A stretch of 64,000 bases of DNA from Kitasatospora sp052076145. GTDB taxonomy: Bacteria; Actinomycetota; Actinomycetes; Streptomycetales; Streptomycetaceae. A program made the position numbers and the translations under genes. The notes beneath the pieces are model-generated. The model was given only the letters and a program-made list of their open reading frames with translations, ran no database searches and was not told the origin of the DNA. Below, piece after piece: positions 17,416 to 27,044 of this stretch (positions are counted from its first letter, which is position 1; the number at the start of each line of letters is the position of its first letter). The stretch is from assembly GCF_052076145.1 (NCBI RefSeq), contig NZ_CP197246.1, positions 7,564,001-7,628,000 on the forward strand, written 5' to 3'.

Positions 17416-19757
17416 CCGTCGGGCTGGAGACGGCCGGGCGGCAGCGGCTGCGGGTGCTCATCCGTGGTGTGGTGCAGGGCGTCGGCTTCCGGCCGTTCGT
17501 CTCCACCCTGGCCGCCGAACTCGGGCTCTCCGGCGAGGTGCTGAACACCGGCGACGGCGTCGTGGTCGAGATCGAGGGCACCCCGGAGGCCCTCGGGGCG
17601 TTCTGCGCCCGGGTCGCCAGCCAGGCCCCGCCGCTGGCCGACGTCCAGTCCGTCGCGCACGAGGAGCTGGCTGTCACCGGCAGCTCCGACTTCACCATCC
17701 TCCCGTCCCGGCCGGGCGGCCTCGGCCGGGCGCTCATCCCGCCCGACACCGCGACCTGTGCCGACTGCCTCGCCGAGCTGGCCGACCCCGCCGACCGCCG
17801 CCACCGGCACCCCTTCATCACCTGCACCAACTGCGGCCCGCGCTTCACCATCGTCACCGGCCTCCCGTACGACCGGGCGGCCACCACCATGGCCGCCTTC
17901 CCGATGTGCGCCGAGTGCGCACGCGAGTACGCAGACCCGGCGGACCGGCGCTTCCACGCCCAGCCCGTGGCCTGCCACGCCTGCGGACCGCGACTGAGCC
18001 TCCTGGTCGCACAGGAGGGCAGGCCCGTCGCGGCCGGTCAGGGCAGCGAGGCGATGGCGCGGGCCCGCCGCCTGCTGGCGGACGGCGCCGTCCTGGCGGT
18101 CAAGGGGATCGGCGGCTACCACCTCGCCTGCGACGCCGCGAACCCCGAGGCGGTCGCGCTGCTACGGCGGCGCAAGGCCCGTGGGGACAAGCCGTTCGCC
18201 GTGCTGGCCCAGCAGCCCGCCGACATCGCCCCGCTCGTGGAACTCAACCGGGCGGAGGAGGAGCTGCTGACCGGAGCCGTCCGGCCGATCGTCCTGCTGC
18301 GGCGCAGGCCCGGCGCCCGGGGCGTGGCCGAGGCCGTCGCCCCGCGCTGCCCGGACCTGGGCGTGATGCTCGCCTACACGCCGCTGCACCACCTGCTGCT
18401 GGGCCTGCCGGGCGACCCGCCCGGCCCCCGGCTGCTCGTGATGACCAGCGGCAACCTCGCGGGCGAGCCGATCGTCACCGACGACACCGCCGCACTGGAG
18501 CGCCTCGCGCCGCTCGCCGACGGCTGGCTGACGCACGACCGCCCGATCCACGTGCCCTGCGACGACTCGGTGGTACGCATCTGCGACGGCGAGCCGTTGC
18601 TCGTCCGCCGCTCCCGGGGCTACGCACCGCTCCCGGTGCAACTCCCGCTGCCGGTACGGCCCGTGCTGGCCGTCGGCGGAGACCTGAAGAACACCTTCTG
18701 CCTGGCCGACGGGGACCGCGCCTGGCTGTCCGGGCACGTCGGGGACATGGACGACCTCGCGACGCTGCGCGCCTTCGACCGCGCGGTAGGGCAGTTGGGG
18801 AGCATCACCGGCGTACGGCCCGAACTGCTCGCCGCCGACCGCCACCCCGGCTACCGCTCGGCCCGGTGGGCGGAGCGGGCCGCCGCCGGGCGGCCGGTGC
18901 TGCGCGTCCAGCACCACCACGCGCACATCGCCTCGGCGATGGCCGAGCACGGGCTGGACGGCAGCCGGCCGGTGATCGGCGTCGCCTTCGATGGGACGGG
19001 CTACGGCGACGACGGCGCGGTGTGGGGCGGTGAGGTGCTGCTCGCCGACTACGCGGGCTTCCGCCGCCTGGTCCAACTCCGTTACGTCCCACTGCCTGGC
19101 GGCGACGCGGCCGTCCGCCGTCCGTACCGGATGGCGCTGGCCCATCTGCACGCCGCCGGGCTGGACTGGGCGGCCGACCTGCCGTGCGTCGGCGCCTGTC
19201 CGCCGAAGGAACGGGAGCTGCTGGCACGCCAGTTGGAGCGGGGCCTCAACTGCGTCCCGACCTCGAGCATGGGCCGGCTCTTCGACGCCGTCTCATCGCT
19301 GGCCGGGGTGTGCCACCTGGCCGGGTACGAGGCGCAGGCCGCTATCGAGCTGGAGGCGGCCGCGTACCGGGCCGATGCCGGGGCCGGCTACTCGTTCGGG
19401 CTCGGCCCGGGAGACCCGGCCCGGGGCGGGGCCGAGTCGGTCGCCGACCCGGCGCCGGTGCTGGCCGCCGTGGTGGCCGATCTGCGGGCGGGCGTCGGGC
19501 CGGGCGTGATCGCGGCCCGCTTCCACGCCGCCGTGGCCGGGCTGGTACGCCAGGCCTGCGGGCAGGTGCAGGAGCGCGAGGGGGTGGGGACGGTCGTCCT
19601 GTCGGGCGGGGTATTCGCCAACGCGCTGCTGTCGTCCGGGTGTTCGAGCGGGCTGGTCGAGGACGGCTTCGAGGTCCTGCGGCACCGCCGGGTGCCGCCC
19701 AACGACGGCGGGCTGGCCCTCGGCCAGGTGATGGTGGCGGCCCGACAGGTGACGTGA
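17412..19757 (+). CDS. hypF: Carbamoyltransferase HypF (cyanide-ligand synthesis)
   Basis: HypF uses carbamoyl phosphate and ATP to carbamoylate the C-terminal Cys of HypE, the first step to the CN ligands. The 781-residue protein shows all expected modules: an acylphosphatase domain (G-V-V-Q-G-V-G-F-R), two zinc fingers of the C-x2-C-x18-C-x2-C type (around 117-190), a YrdC/Sua5-like domain (V-K-G-I-G-G-Y-H-L) and a Kae1-like carbamoyltransferase domain with the V-x-H-H-H-A-H motif and F-D-G-T-G-Y-G. The TTG start overlaps the hypB stop (TTGA). It is full length. Confidence 0.95.
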   Translation: MTVGLETAGRQRLRVLIRGVVQGVGFRPFVSTLAAELGLSGEVLNTGDGVVVEIEGTPEALGAFCARVASQAPPLADVQSVAHEELAVTGSSDFTILPSRPGGLGRALIPPDTATCADCLAELADPADRRHRHPFITCTNCGPRFTIVTGLPYDRAATTMAAFPMCAECAREYADPADRRFHAQPVACHACGPRLSLLVAQEGRPVAAGQGSEAMARARRLLADGAVLAVKGIGGYHLACDAANPEAVALLRRRKARGDKPFAVLAQQPADIAPLVELNRAEEELLTGAVRPIVLLRRRPGARGVAEAVAPRCPDLGVMLAYTPLHHLLLGLPGDPPGPRLLVMTSGNLAGEPIVTDDTAALERLAPLADGWLTHDRPIHVPCDDSVVRICDGEPLLVRRSRGYAPLPVQLPLPVRPVLAVGGDLKNTFCLADGDRAWLSGHVGDMDDLATLRAFDRAVGQLGSITGVRPELLAADRHPGYRSARWAERAAAGRPVLRVQHHHAHIASAMAEHGLDGSRPVIGVAFDGTGYGDDGAVWGGEVLLADYAGFRRLVQLRYVPLPGGDAAVRRPYRMALAHLHAAGLDWAADLPCVGACPPKERELLARQLERGLNCVPTSSMGRLFDAVSSLAGVCHLAGYEAQAAIELEAAAYRADAGAGYSFGLGPGDPARGGAESVADPAPVLAAVVADLRAGVGPGVIAARFHAAVAGLVRQACGQVQEREGVGTVVLSGGVFANALLSSGCSSGLVEDGFEVLRHRRVPPNDGGLALGQVMVAARQVT

Positions 19758-19811
19758 CCTCGGATGTGACGAGCAATCAGAATCGTGTGCGGACAGCGTG
19801 AGGAGAGCCCG

Positions 19812-20117
19812 ATGTGCCTGGCAGTACCCGGAAGAGTCGTGGAGATCGAGGAGCGTGACGGCACCCGGATGGCCGTCGTCGACTTCGGCGGCGTGGTGAA
19901 GGACGTCTGCCTGGAGTACCTGCCGGATCTCCGGGTGGGGGAGTACGCCATCGTGCACGTCGGCTTCGCCCTTCAGAAGCTGGACGAGGAGTCCGCACTG
20001 AAGACCCTGCGGCTGTTCGAGGAACTCGGCCTGCTGCAGGAGGAGTTCGGCGACCCCCTGGAATCCCTCTCCGGGCGACCGGACGAGACCGCCGTGGTGG
20101 ACGGGAGCCTGTCGTGA
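19812..20117 (+). CDS. hypC: Hydrogenase assembly chaperone HypC
   Basis: HypC is the small chaperone that shuttles the Fe(CN)2CO unit from HypD to the large subunit through its N-terminal Cys. The 101-residue protein begins M-C-L-A-V-P-G; exposure of Cys2 fixes the start at 19812, where AGGAGAG lies just upstream, and not at an in-frame codon 27 bases before. The N-terminal half forms the small beta-barrel and the C-terminal part is helical. Its stop overlaps the GTG of hypD. Confidence 0.94.
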   Translation: MCLAVPGRVVEIEERDGTRMAVVDFGGVVKDVCLEYLPDLRVGEYAIVHVGFALQKLDEESALKTLRLFEELGLLQEEFGDPLESLSGRPDETAVVDGSLS

Positions 20118-21238
20118 AGTACCTGGAGGAGTTCCAGAACCCTGAGGTGGCCCGCCGCCTGCTCGACGACATCCGGGCGACGGTGACCAGGCCGTGGGCG
20201 CTGATGGAGGTCTGCGGCGGGCAGACGCACACCATCATCCGACACGGAATCGACCAACTGCTGCCGGACGAGGTGGAGTTGATCCACGGGCCGGGCTGCC
20301 CGGTGTGTGTGACGCCGCTGGAGGTGATCGACAAGGCGCTGGCGATCGCGGCCCGGCCCGGGGTGATCTTCTGCTCCTTCGGTGACATGCTGCGCGTCCC
20401 CGGCACGGACCGCGACCTCTTCCAGGTCCGGGGCGAGGGCGGCGACGTACGGGTGGTGTACTCGCCGCTGGACGCGCTGCGCATCGCGCAGCAGAACCCG
20501 GACCGGGAGGTGGTGTTCTTCGGGATCGGCTTCGAGACCACGGCGCCGCCGAACGCGATGACCGTCCACCAGGCCCGCAAGCTCGGCATCCGGAACTTCA
20601 GCCTGCTGGTCTCGCACGTCCGGGTGCCGCCCGCGATCGAGGCGATCATGCAGTCGCCGGACTGCCGGGTGCAGGGCTTCCTGGCGGCCGGTCACGTGTG
20701 CAGCGTGATGGGCACCGAGGAGTACCCGGCGCTCGCGCGGCGGTACCAAGTCCCTATCGTGGTCACCGGATTCGAGCCTTTGGACATCCTGGAGGGCATC
20801 CGGCGCACCGTCCGCCAGCTGGAGCGCGGCGAGCACACGGTCGACAACGCCTACGAGCGGGCGGTGCGCCCCGAGGGCAACCCCGCCGCCCGCGCGATGC
20901 TCGCCGACGTCTTCGAGGTCACCGACCGGGCCTGGCGCGGCATCGGTGTCATCCCGCAGAGCGGCTGGCGGCTCTCGCCCCGGTACCGCGAGTACGACGC
21001 CGAGCACCGCTTCGAGGTCACCGGCATCCGCACCTGCGAGCCCGCCCAGTGCCGCAGCGGCGAGGTGCTCCAGGGGCTGCTGAAGCCGAACCAGTGCGAG
21101 GCCTTCGGCACCACCTGCACACCGCGCAACCCGCTCGGCGCGACCATGGTCTCCAGCGAGGGAGCCTGCGCCGCCTACTACCTGTACCGCCGACTCGGTG
21201 TGACGCCGAAGCCCCTGGAGGCGACTCCCGTTGCATGA
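20114..21238 (+). CDS. hypD: Hydrogenase formation protein HypD
   Basis: HypD carries a [4Fe-4S] cluster and, with HypC, is the scaffold on which Fe(CN)2CO is built. The 374-residue protein has the conserved M-E-V-C-G-G-Q-T-H-T, G-P-G-C-P-V-C-V-T and F-G-I-G-F-E-T-T motifs and the C-terminal cysteine set (C-E-P-A-Q-C, N-Q-C-E-A-F-G-T-T-C). It starts at a GTG overlapping the hypC stop, and the TTG of hypE lies inside its last codons. It is full length and unremarkable. Confidence 0.95.
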   Translation: MKYLEEFQNPEVARRLLDDIRATVTRPWALMEVCGGQTHTIIRHGIDQLLPDEVELIHGPGCPVCVTPLEVIDKALAIAARPGVIFCSFGDMLRVPGTDRDLFQVRGEGGDVRVVYSPLDALRIAQQNPDREVVFFGIGFETTAPPNAMTVHQARKLGIRNFSLLVSHVRVPPAIEAIMQSPDCRVQGFLAAGHVCSVMGTEEYPALARRYQVPIVVTGFEPLDILEGIRRTVRQLERGEHTVDNAYERAVRPEGNPAARAMLADVFEVTDRAWRGIGVIPQSGWRLSPRYREYDAEHRFEVTGIRTCEPAQCRSGEVLQGLLKPNQCEAFGTTCTPRNPLGATMVSSEGACAAYYLYRRLGVTPKPLEATPVA

Positions 21239-22325
21239 CACCACCGGAACGCTCACCGCCCCCCAGGGCGGGCCCACGCTCAACCCGGCGAACTGGAGCT
21301 GCCCGCTGCCGCTGCGGGACCACCCCCGGGTGGTGATGGGCCACGGCGGCGGCGGTGCGATGTCGGCCGAGCTGGTGGAGCACATCTTCGTCCCGGCCTT
21401 CGGCGGCCCCGCGCTCGCCACGCTCGGTGACTCGGCGGCCCTCACCCTGGGCGGCGCACGGCTGGCCTTCTCGACCGACTCCTTCGTCGTCCGCCCGCTG
21501 TTCTTCCCCGGCGGCAGCATCGGCGACCTCGCCGTCAACGGCACGGTCAACGACCTGGCGATGAGCGGGGCCCGCGCCGCGTACCTCTCCTGCGCCTTCA
21601 TCCTGGAGGAGGGCGTCGAGATGGCGACCGTCGCCCGGGTCGCGCAGGCGATCGGCGCGGCCGCGCGGGCGGCGGGGGTCGAGGTGGTGACCGGCGACAC
21701 CAAGGTGGTCGAATCCGGCCACGGGGACGGCATCTACCTCAACACCGCCGGGATCGGGCTCATCCCGCCCGGTGTCGACCTGCGCGCCCAGCGGGCCGCC
21801 CCGGGCGACGTGGTGATCGTCAGCGGTGACATCGGCGTGCACGGCGTCGCGGTGATGAGCGTCCGGGAGGGCCTGGAGTTCGGCGTGGAGATCGAGAGCG
21901 ACTGCGCCGCGCTCGGCGGCCTGGTCGCGGCGATGCTCGCCGTCACGCCCGACCTGCACGTGCTGCGCGACCCCACCCGGGGCGGCCTGGCCGCCTCGCT
22001 GAACGAGATCGCGGCCGCCGCCGGGGTCGGCGTGGTCGTCCAGGAGCGCAGTGTCCCGGTGCCCGCGCCGGTCGCCAACGCCTGCGCCATCCTCGGCCTG
22101 GACCCGATGTACGTCGCCAACGAGGGCAAGCTGGTCGCGTTCGTGCCTCGCGAGCACGCCGACCAGGTGCTGGCCGCGATGCGCGCGCACCCGCTCGGCG
22201 CGGGTGCGGTGGTGATCGGCGAGTGCGTCGAGGACCACCCCGGCATGGTCGTGGCCCGTACCGCCCTGGGCGGCACCCGGGTCGTCGACCTCCCGATCGG
22301 GGAGCAGCTGCCCCGGATCTGCTGA
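21231..22325 (+). CDS. hypE: Hydrogenase expression/formation protein HypE
   Basis: HypE dehydrates the thiocarbamate placed on its C-terminal Cys by HypF to give the thiocyanate that donates CN to iron. The 364-residue PurM-like protein has G-H-G-G-G-G near residue 40, D-P-T-R-G-G-L in the second half, and ends exactly in P-R-I-C, the obligatory carbamoylated Cys. Translation probably starts at a TTG at 21231, eight bases before the end of hypD. It ends the hydrogenase locus; the next gene is convergent. Confidence 0.95.
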   Translation: MHDTTGTLTAPQGGPTLNPANWSCPLPLRDHPRVVMGHGGGGAMSAELVEHIFVPAFGGPALATLGDSAALTLGGARLAFSTDSFVVRPLFFPGGSIGDLAVNGTVNDLAMSGARAAYLSCAFILEEGVEMATVARVAQAIGAAARAAGVEVVTGDTKVVESGHGDGIYLNTAGIGLIPPGVDLRAQRAAPGDVVIVSGDIGVHGVAVMSVREGLEFGVEIESDCAALGGLVAAMLAVTPDLHVLRDPTRGGLAASLNEIAAAAGVGVVVQERSVPVPAPVANACAILGLDPMYVANEGKLVAFVPREHADQVLAAMRAHPLGAGAVVIGECVEDHPGMVVARTALGGTRVVDLPIGEQLPRIC

Positions 22326-22352
22326 GGCGCGGCAGCAAGGTAGCCAGGTGGC

Positions 22353-23576
22353 TCAGCGGCGGCGGCGCAGGCGCTCGCCACGGGCGAGGCGCCTGAGCCG
22401 GCCGAGCCAGGTGAACCGCTCCCGCCGCGCGGCCGAGGCCCGGTCCAGCTCCTCCATCAGGCGCCGGGAGCGGTGTTCGAGGTTCAGCTCGTCCAGGATG
22501 CGGTCGATCTCGGCGAGCAGGGAGCCGTACAGCTGCCAGGCGTGCGGATGCTGCTGCACCTCCCGCAGCAGCATCTGGGCCACGTTCTCCCGGCTGACCC
22601 AGGCGGCGGAGAGCTCGGCGGTCAGCCGAGCCTCCGCCTCCTCGGCGCTCCGGCTCACCTGCGTCGTCACCAGCACGGCGAAGCTGACCAGCGCCCCGCC
22701 GATGTGCGCGAGCAGCTCCTCCAGGGCCAGTGCCACCTGGGGTGGGAAGAGCTGCTCCTCCGGGCCGCGCTGCTTGGCGAGGTCGGTGAGCGAGCGGGCC
22801 AGCACGCGTACGACGACGACGCAGATCTCCAGCGTGTCCAGCCCCGTCCGCAGCACCAGCCGGGAGAGCCGGCCCTCCTTGATGCGCGGGTTGAGGCGCA
22901 GGCTGTCCTCCGCCTGCCGCAGCGCGGCGTCGACGTCGGCGATCGCGTGGTCGAGGCGGCGCGCCTCGTGCAGCCGGGCGGCGGCGCTGGAGACCGGTGT
23001 GGGGCCGCCCAGCTCGTCCGAGATCCGCAGCAGCAGGTGGCGAGCCCGCCGGGCGAGGTCCTCGATCGACCCGCCCGCCGTGTCGACCCACACCGGGGGC
23101 GCGAAGAGGAAGTTGAAGAGCAGACCGACGCCCGCCCCGATCAGCGTCTCCAGCACCCGGTCCCAGGCCTGCGACGCGAGCCGCGTCACCCCGAGCACCA
23201 GCATCGCGCTGATCGCGACCTCGTTGACGAACTCGTCGACCCGCACGAAGTGCCCGACGGTCAGCGAGGCCAGGATGATCAGGCCCAGACTCCACCAGGA
23301 GAGCCCCACCACCGAGCTGAAGCCGATGGCGATCAGCACCCCGACCACCACCGAGTTCACCCGGCGGACGCTGGTGGTCAGCGTGGAGTAGAGCGTCACC
23401 TGCACGACCAGCAGGGCCGTGAGCGGCGCGGTCAGCGGCGCCGGTTCGCTGCTCAGGTGCACGGCGACGGCGTACGCGAGGGTCGCCGCGACCGTCGCGC
23501 GGAACGTCTGCACGACGACGGGCTCCCTCAGCCACCGCCGGAGCCCCTCGACCACCGTGTCCTGTGCACCTGGCAT
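22353..23576 (-). CDS. FUSC/aromatic-acid-exporter-type membrane protein
   Basis: Inner-membrane protein of 407 residues. Residues 20-165 contain about six hydrophobic segments of the FUSC (ArAE) half-domain, with the ordinary P-L-T-A-P-L-T-A-L-L-V-V-Q-V-T pattern. The remaining 240 residues form a long helical, charged cytoplasmic region. Such proteins are thought to export aromatic or other organic acids; substrates are rarely known in actinobacteria. The ATG at 23576 has GGAGAAGGG upstream. It is convergent with hypE and divergent from the following reductase. Confidence 0.85.
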   Translation of the reverse strand: MPGAQDTVVEGLRRWLREPVVVQTFRATVAATLAYAVAVHLSSEPAPLTAPLTALLVVQVTLYSTLTTSVRRVNSVVVGVLIAIGFSSVVGLSWWSLGLIILASLTVGHFVRVDEFVNEVAISAMLVLGVTRLASQAWDRVLETLIGAGVGLLFNFLFAPPVWVDTAGGSIEDLARRARHLLLRISDELGGPTPVSSAAARLHEARRLDHAIADVDAALRQAEDSLRLNPRIKEGRLSRLVLRTGLDTLEICVVVVRVLARSLTDLAKQRGPEEQLFPPQVALALEELLAHIGGALVSFAVLVTTQVSRSAEEAEARLTAELSAAWVSRENVAQMLLREVQQHPHAWQLYGSLLAEIDRILDELNLEHRSRRLMEELDRASAARRERFTWLGRLRRLARGERLRRRR

Positions 23577-23768
23577 TCCCTTCTCCTTCCCGCTCCGGCG
23601 CCGCGACACCCTCACTACCGCGCACAACCGGCTGCCTGGCGGTACTCCGGCTGACCCAGGCGGCCCGGCGGCATGCGGGGCCGGTGGGGGCGGCGTAGAA
23701 AGGTGACGGCGGCGCGAGGCGGTACGGCGTGCCGTGCCGGGCAACCCCTAGCCGACTGGAGTTCGCAG

Positions 23769-24704
23769 ATGAAGGCGCTCGTGGCCACCGATTACGGACC
23801 GCTCGACCAGCTTGCCGTCACGGACCACCCCACACCCGTCCCTGGGCCGGGCGAGGTGCTGGTGAAGGTCGCGGCGGCTGCGCTGAACCCCCTCGACCTG
23901 GCGCTGATCACGGGGGCGATGAAGGAGGCGTTCCCCGTCCAGCACCCGCTGGTGGTCGGCATGGACGTCGCCGGGACGGTCGCGCAGGTGGGCGATCAGG
24001 TCACCGACTACGCGCTCGGTGACGTGGTGGTCGCCTTCACGGGCCAGGCCGGAGCCGTCGCCGAATACACCCTGGCCACGCCCGGCCCGCTGCTGGCCAA
24101 GCGGCCCGCCGGTCTCTCCGCCGTCCAGGCCGCCGCCATCCCCGAGTCCGGCCTGACGGCCGTCTGCCTGCTGCGGACCGTCGGCGTGGCGCCGGGCGAG
24201 AGCGTGCTGGTGGTCGGGGCGACCGGTGGCATCGGCCTGTACGCCGTCCAGCTCGCCTCCTCGCTCGGCGCGCAGGTGATCGCCACCGCCACCGAGGCGG
24301 ACGCCCAGTACGTCCGCGAGCTCGGCGCCGCCGGGACGGTCGACTACCGCGCCGGGGACGTGGTGGAGGAGACCCTGCGGCTGGTCCCCGGCGGGGTGGA
24401 CGTCGTGGTCGACCTGATCAACCGGGGCGACGGCCTGGCGGCCACCGCGCGCGCAGCCCGCCCCGGCGGACGGCTCGTCAGCCCGCTCTTCGGCCCGGAC
24501 GACCTCGGCCGGGAGGTCAAGGGCGTCTACATCGGGACCTTCACCGCAGAGCCCGGCGACCTCGCGGGCCTCGCCGCGCGGGCCGCCGAGGGGCTCCTCC
24601 AGATCGAGGTCGGGGCGGTCTACCCGCTCGTCGACGCGGTGACGGCGGTCGCCGACTTCGCGGGCAAGCACACCCGGGGCAAGATCGTCGTCACCGTGCC
24701 GTGA
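23769..24704 (+). CDS. NADP-dependent quinone-oxidoreductase-like alcohol dehydrogenase (MDR)
   Basis: Zinc-independent medium-chain dehydrogenase/reductase of 311 residues. The GroES-like N-terminal domain contains G-E-V-L-V-K-V and the G-M-D-V-A-G-T-V motif. The Rossmann domain has the nucleotide-binding A-T-G-G-I-G-L-Y instead of G-x-G-x-x-G, typical of NADPH:quinone reductases. No catalytic or structural zinc cysteines are present. It probably reduces quinones or enones. The ATG at 23769 is chosen because it begins the conserved first strand (M-K-A-L-V). It ends six bases from the stop of the convergent monooxygenase gene. Confidence 0.87.
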   Translation: MKALVATDYGPLDQLAVTDHPTPVPGPGEVLVKVAAAALNPLDLALITGAMKEAFPVQHPLVVGMDVAGTVAQVGDQVTDYALGDVVVAFTGQAGAVAEYTLATPGPLLAKRPAGLSAVQAAAIPESGLTAVCLLRTVGVAPGESVLVVGATGGIGLYAVQLASSLGAQVIATATEADAQYVRELGAAGTVDYRAGDVVEETLRLVPGGVDVVVDLINRGDGLAATARAARPGGRLVSPLFGPDDLGREVKGVYIGTFTAEPGDLAGLAARAAEGLLQIEVGAVYPLVDAVTAVADFAGKHTRGKIVVTVP

Positions 24705-24710
24705 GCGGCC

Positions 24711-25925
24711 TCAGGGCCGGTCCGGAGCAGGCAGGGGGCTGTCCCAGTCCAGGAGCCGGAGCAGCTCCTCGTCGACGTGCTGAGCCGGGCGGGCGGAGTC
24801 GCGTGGTGGCGACGGCTCGCTCGCGCCGCCGGCAGCAGCGCCGGCCGACCGGCTCGCGGTGAGCTGGGCACTCACCGCGATGTTCTGCTCCACCCGGGGG
24901 CGGCGCAGCTGCTCGTACAGCTCCAGCGCGGCGTCTCGGGCCTCCGGCGTGTCCGCCGCCTCGCGCAGCGCCTTGGCGAGCACCACCGCGTCCTCCAGCG
25001 CCATCGACGCACCCTGACCGGTCGCGGGGGAGGCGGCGTGCGCGGCGTCCCCCAGCAGGACGGTGCGGCGCCCCCGCCAGTGGCCGCCGGGACGCAGCTG
25101 GCGGGCGTTGGTCACCATCAGCTGGTCCGTCGTCGCCGCGACGATGTCGGCGGCGGGCGTGGCGTCGGGCCGCAGCACCCGCAGCAGCTGCTCTCGCCAC
25201 CCGGCCGGGCCGGTGGCGTCGGCCTCCGCAGCCGTCACCGGCGGGCCGGCCACCCGGGCGAACCAGTACGCCTCCCCGGCCGGGGAGAACGCGTACCCGA
25301 AGGCGGCGCCGCTGCCCCGGACCATCGTGATCCGGTCACTGCGGCTGTCCGGCGGCGCCTCCGCGTCGTCGGTGTAGCCGTAGAAGACGCGCTGGCCCGC
25401 GTACTCCGGGCCCGGAGCGGCCGGGGTGAGCTGGGAACGCACCGCCGAGTGCAGCCCGTCGGCGCCCACCAGCAGACCGGCCGTCGCCGAGCTCCCGTCC
25501 GCGAACGTCGCGGTGACGCCGTCCGCGCCCTCCGCGAGCCCGGTGAGCCGCGCGCCGTGCCGGACGGCGATCCCACGGCGGCGCACCTCGTGCCGCAGCG
25601 CCGCACCGAGCGCGGCCCGCCGCAGACACCGGTAGCTGGTCAGCGGGTGGTCGCCCTCCCCGAGCGGCAGGGCGGCCAGCTCCTGCCCTGCCTCGTCCAG
25701 CACGTTCATGGTGGTGAGGGCGAAACCGTGCCTGGCGACCGCCGAGGCGGCGTCCAACTGCGCAAGCGCCCGCATGCCGTTGCTCGCCAGCGTGAGGAAG
25801 GCGCCGATGTCCTCGCCGCCGTCCGGGTGCGCCTCGTGGACGGTGACGTCGAAACCCGCCTTGTGCAGCCCGAGCGCCGCCGCCGCCCCGGCGATCCCCG
25901 CGCCGATGACCATGATCTCAGCCAA
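24711..25925 (-). CDS. FAD-dependent monooxygenase (PHBH fold)
   Basis: Class A flavoprotein hydroxylase of about 404 residues. The FAD-binding G-A-G-I-A-G-A-A-A motif is at the N-terminus, the D-G motif (G-A-D-G-L-H-S-A-V-R) is in the middle, and G-D-A-A-H-A-A-S-P-A-T-G-Q-G is near residue 300. These enzymes hydroxylate phenols and similar rings with NAD(P)H and O2. The start is most likely the TTG at 25925, with GGAGGGG five bases ahead; an ATG at 25913 is the alternative. It is the last gene of the leftward cluster, 136 bases beyond the EamA gene, so membership in the same transcript is possible but not certain. Confidence 0.87.
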   Translation of the reverse strand: MAEIMVIGAGIAGAAAALGLHKAGFDVTVHEAHPDGGEDIGAFLTLASNGMRALAQLDAASAVARHGFALTTMNVLDEAGQELAALPLGEGDHPLTSYRCLRRAALGAALRHEVRRRGIAVRHGARLTGLAEGADGVTATFADGSSATAGLLVGADGLHSAVRSQLTPAAPGPEYAGQRVFYGYTDDAEAPPDSRSDRITMVRGSGAAFGYAFSPAGEAYWFARVAGPPVTAAEADATGPAGWREQLLRVLRPDATPAADIVAATTDQLMVTNARQLRPGGHWRGRRTVLLGDAAHAASPATGQGASMALEDAVVLAKALREAADTPEARDAALELYEQLRRPRVEQNIAVSAQLTASRSAGAAAGGASEPSPPRDSARPAQHVDEELLRLLDWDSPLPAPDRP

Positions 25926-26061
25926 CTCGGCCCCTCCGGCTCCGGCCCCGCGCCGCGACCCGGGGCTGACGATGTCCCACCCACCGTAGCCCCGGCCCGG
26001 CCGCACCCCGGACCGGACGGCCGTACCTGGCCGAAAACCCGCCGACCCGGCCCACGGGTGC

Positions 26062-26988
26062 TCAGTCGGCGACGGTCTCCAGCGCATCCACCGGGTCGGC
26101 TGGGTCTGCCTGTTTGGCCGGGTCGGCCTGTTCGGCGGGGAAGAGGAGGACCGAGCCGATGATCAGGGCGGCGCCGAGACCCTGAGGCACGGTCAGGCGC
26201 TCGCCGAGCAGGCCGACCGCGCAGGCGAGGCCGAAGACCGGGATGAGGTTGAGGGCCGCCGACGCGGTGGTGGCCGGTACGGACCTGATGGCGAAGTTGT
26301 AGAGCAGGAAGCTCAGGGCGTACCCGACGACGCCGGAGAGCAGCGCCGCGCCCCAGGAGGCGGCCGAGACCTGGCTCGGGAGGCGCTCCGCCCCGCTGAG
26401 CCAGCAGGCCAGCGCGACCGGCGCGGTGAAGAGCAGGCCGAAGGTGAACTGGTACGTCGTCATGGTGAGCGCGTCCACCTCGTCGGCGACGCGGGAGGCG
26501 TAGACGACGTACGAGGCCGCACACAGGACGCCCACCAGGACGAGCACGTCGCCCAGGTGCAGGGCGAGGCCGGTGCCCGCGCCCTCCAGGGTCGCCACCC
26601 CGGCCAGGGCGAGCAGGAGGGCGAACGACCCACGCGCGGTGAGCCGTTCGCGCAGGAAGACGCAGGCCATCGCGATGGCGAAGAAGGACTCCAGGCCGGT
26701 GAGCAGCGAGGCGTTGGCCGCCGTCGTCCGAGCCAGGCCGAAGGTGAAGAAGGCGTAGGCCAGGCCCGGTTCGAAGAGCCCCAGCAGGACGAGCCGCGCG
26801 GTGACGGGCGTGCGCCGGAAGCCCCGTACGAGCAGGGCCGTCCACAGGACGGCTACGGCGGCGCCGAGTTGGGCCGTCAGCAGCAGCATCGGCGGCAGCC
26901 CGTCGAGGGCGAACTTGGTGAACGTCGCGGAGCCGCCCCAGCACAGCGCCGCCAGCACCAGCGAGACCTGGTGGACCGATATCTTCAC
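26062..26988 (-). CDS. EamA-family (DMT) exporter of the hydrazine-type cluster
   Basis: Drug/metabolite transporter of 308 residues with about ten membrane helices arranged as two EamA repeats (A-L-C-W-G-G-S-A-T-F-T-K-F at the N-terminus; L-G-E-R-L-T near the C-terminus). A charged tail with repeated A-D-P-A-K-Q motifs ends the protein. Such carriers export amino-acid-like metabolites. The GTG at 26988 is preceded by AGGAGATCC. It lies 56 bases downstream of the SIS gene in a leftward biosynthetic operon and is the likely product exporter. Confidence 0.88.
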   Translation of the reverse strand: MKISVHQVSLVLAALCWGGSATFTKFALDGLPPMLLLTAQLGAAVAVLWTALLVRGFRRTPVTARLVLLGLFEPGLAYAFFTFGLARTTAANASLLTGLESFFAIAMACVFLRERLTARGSFALLLALAGVATLEGAGTGLALHLGDVLVLVGVLCAASYVVYASRVADEVDALTMTTYQFTFGLLFTAPVALACWLSGAERLPSQVSAASWGAALLSGVVGYALSFLLYNFAIRSVPATTASAALNLIPVFGLACAVGLLGERLTVPQGLGAALIIGSVLLFPAEQADPAKQADPADPVDALETVAD

Positions 26989-27044
26989 GGTGGATCTCCT
27001 GGTAGGGCGAGCGGCTGGGGTGGGGCGGGCGCGACGGCGGGGGC

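Noticed and set aside
24711..25925. PHBH-type FAD monooxygenase as the amine N-hydroxylase for the hydrazine-type cluster
   Set aside because: Its motifs belong to aromatic hydroxylases, not to the lysine/ornithine N-hydroxylase family, and it sits 136 bases beyond the core operon. It may still belong to the pathway in another role.
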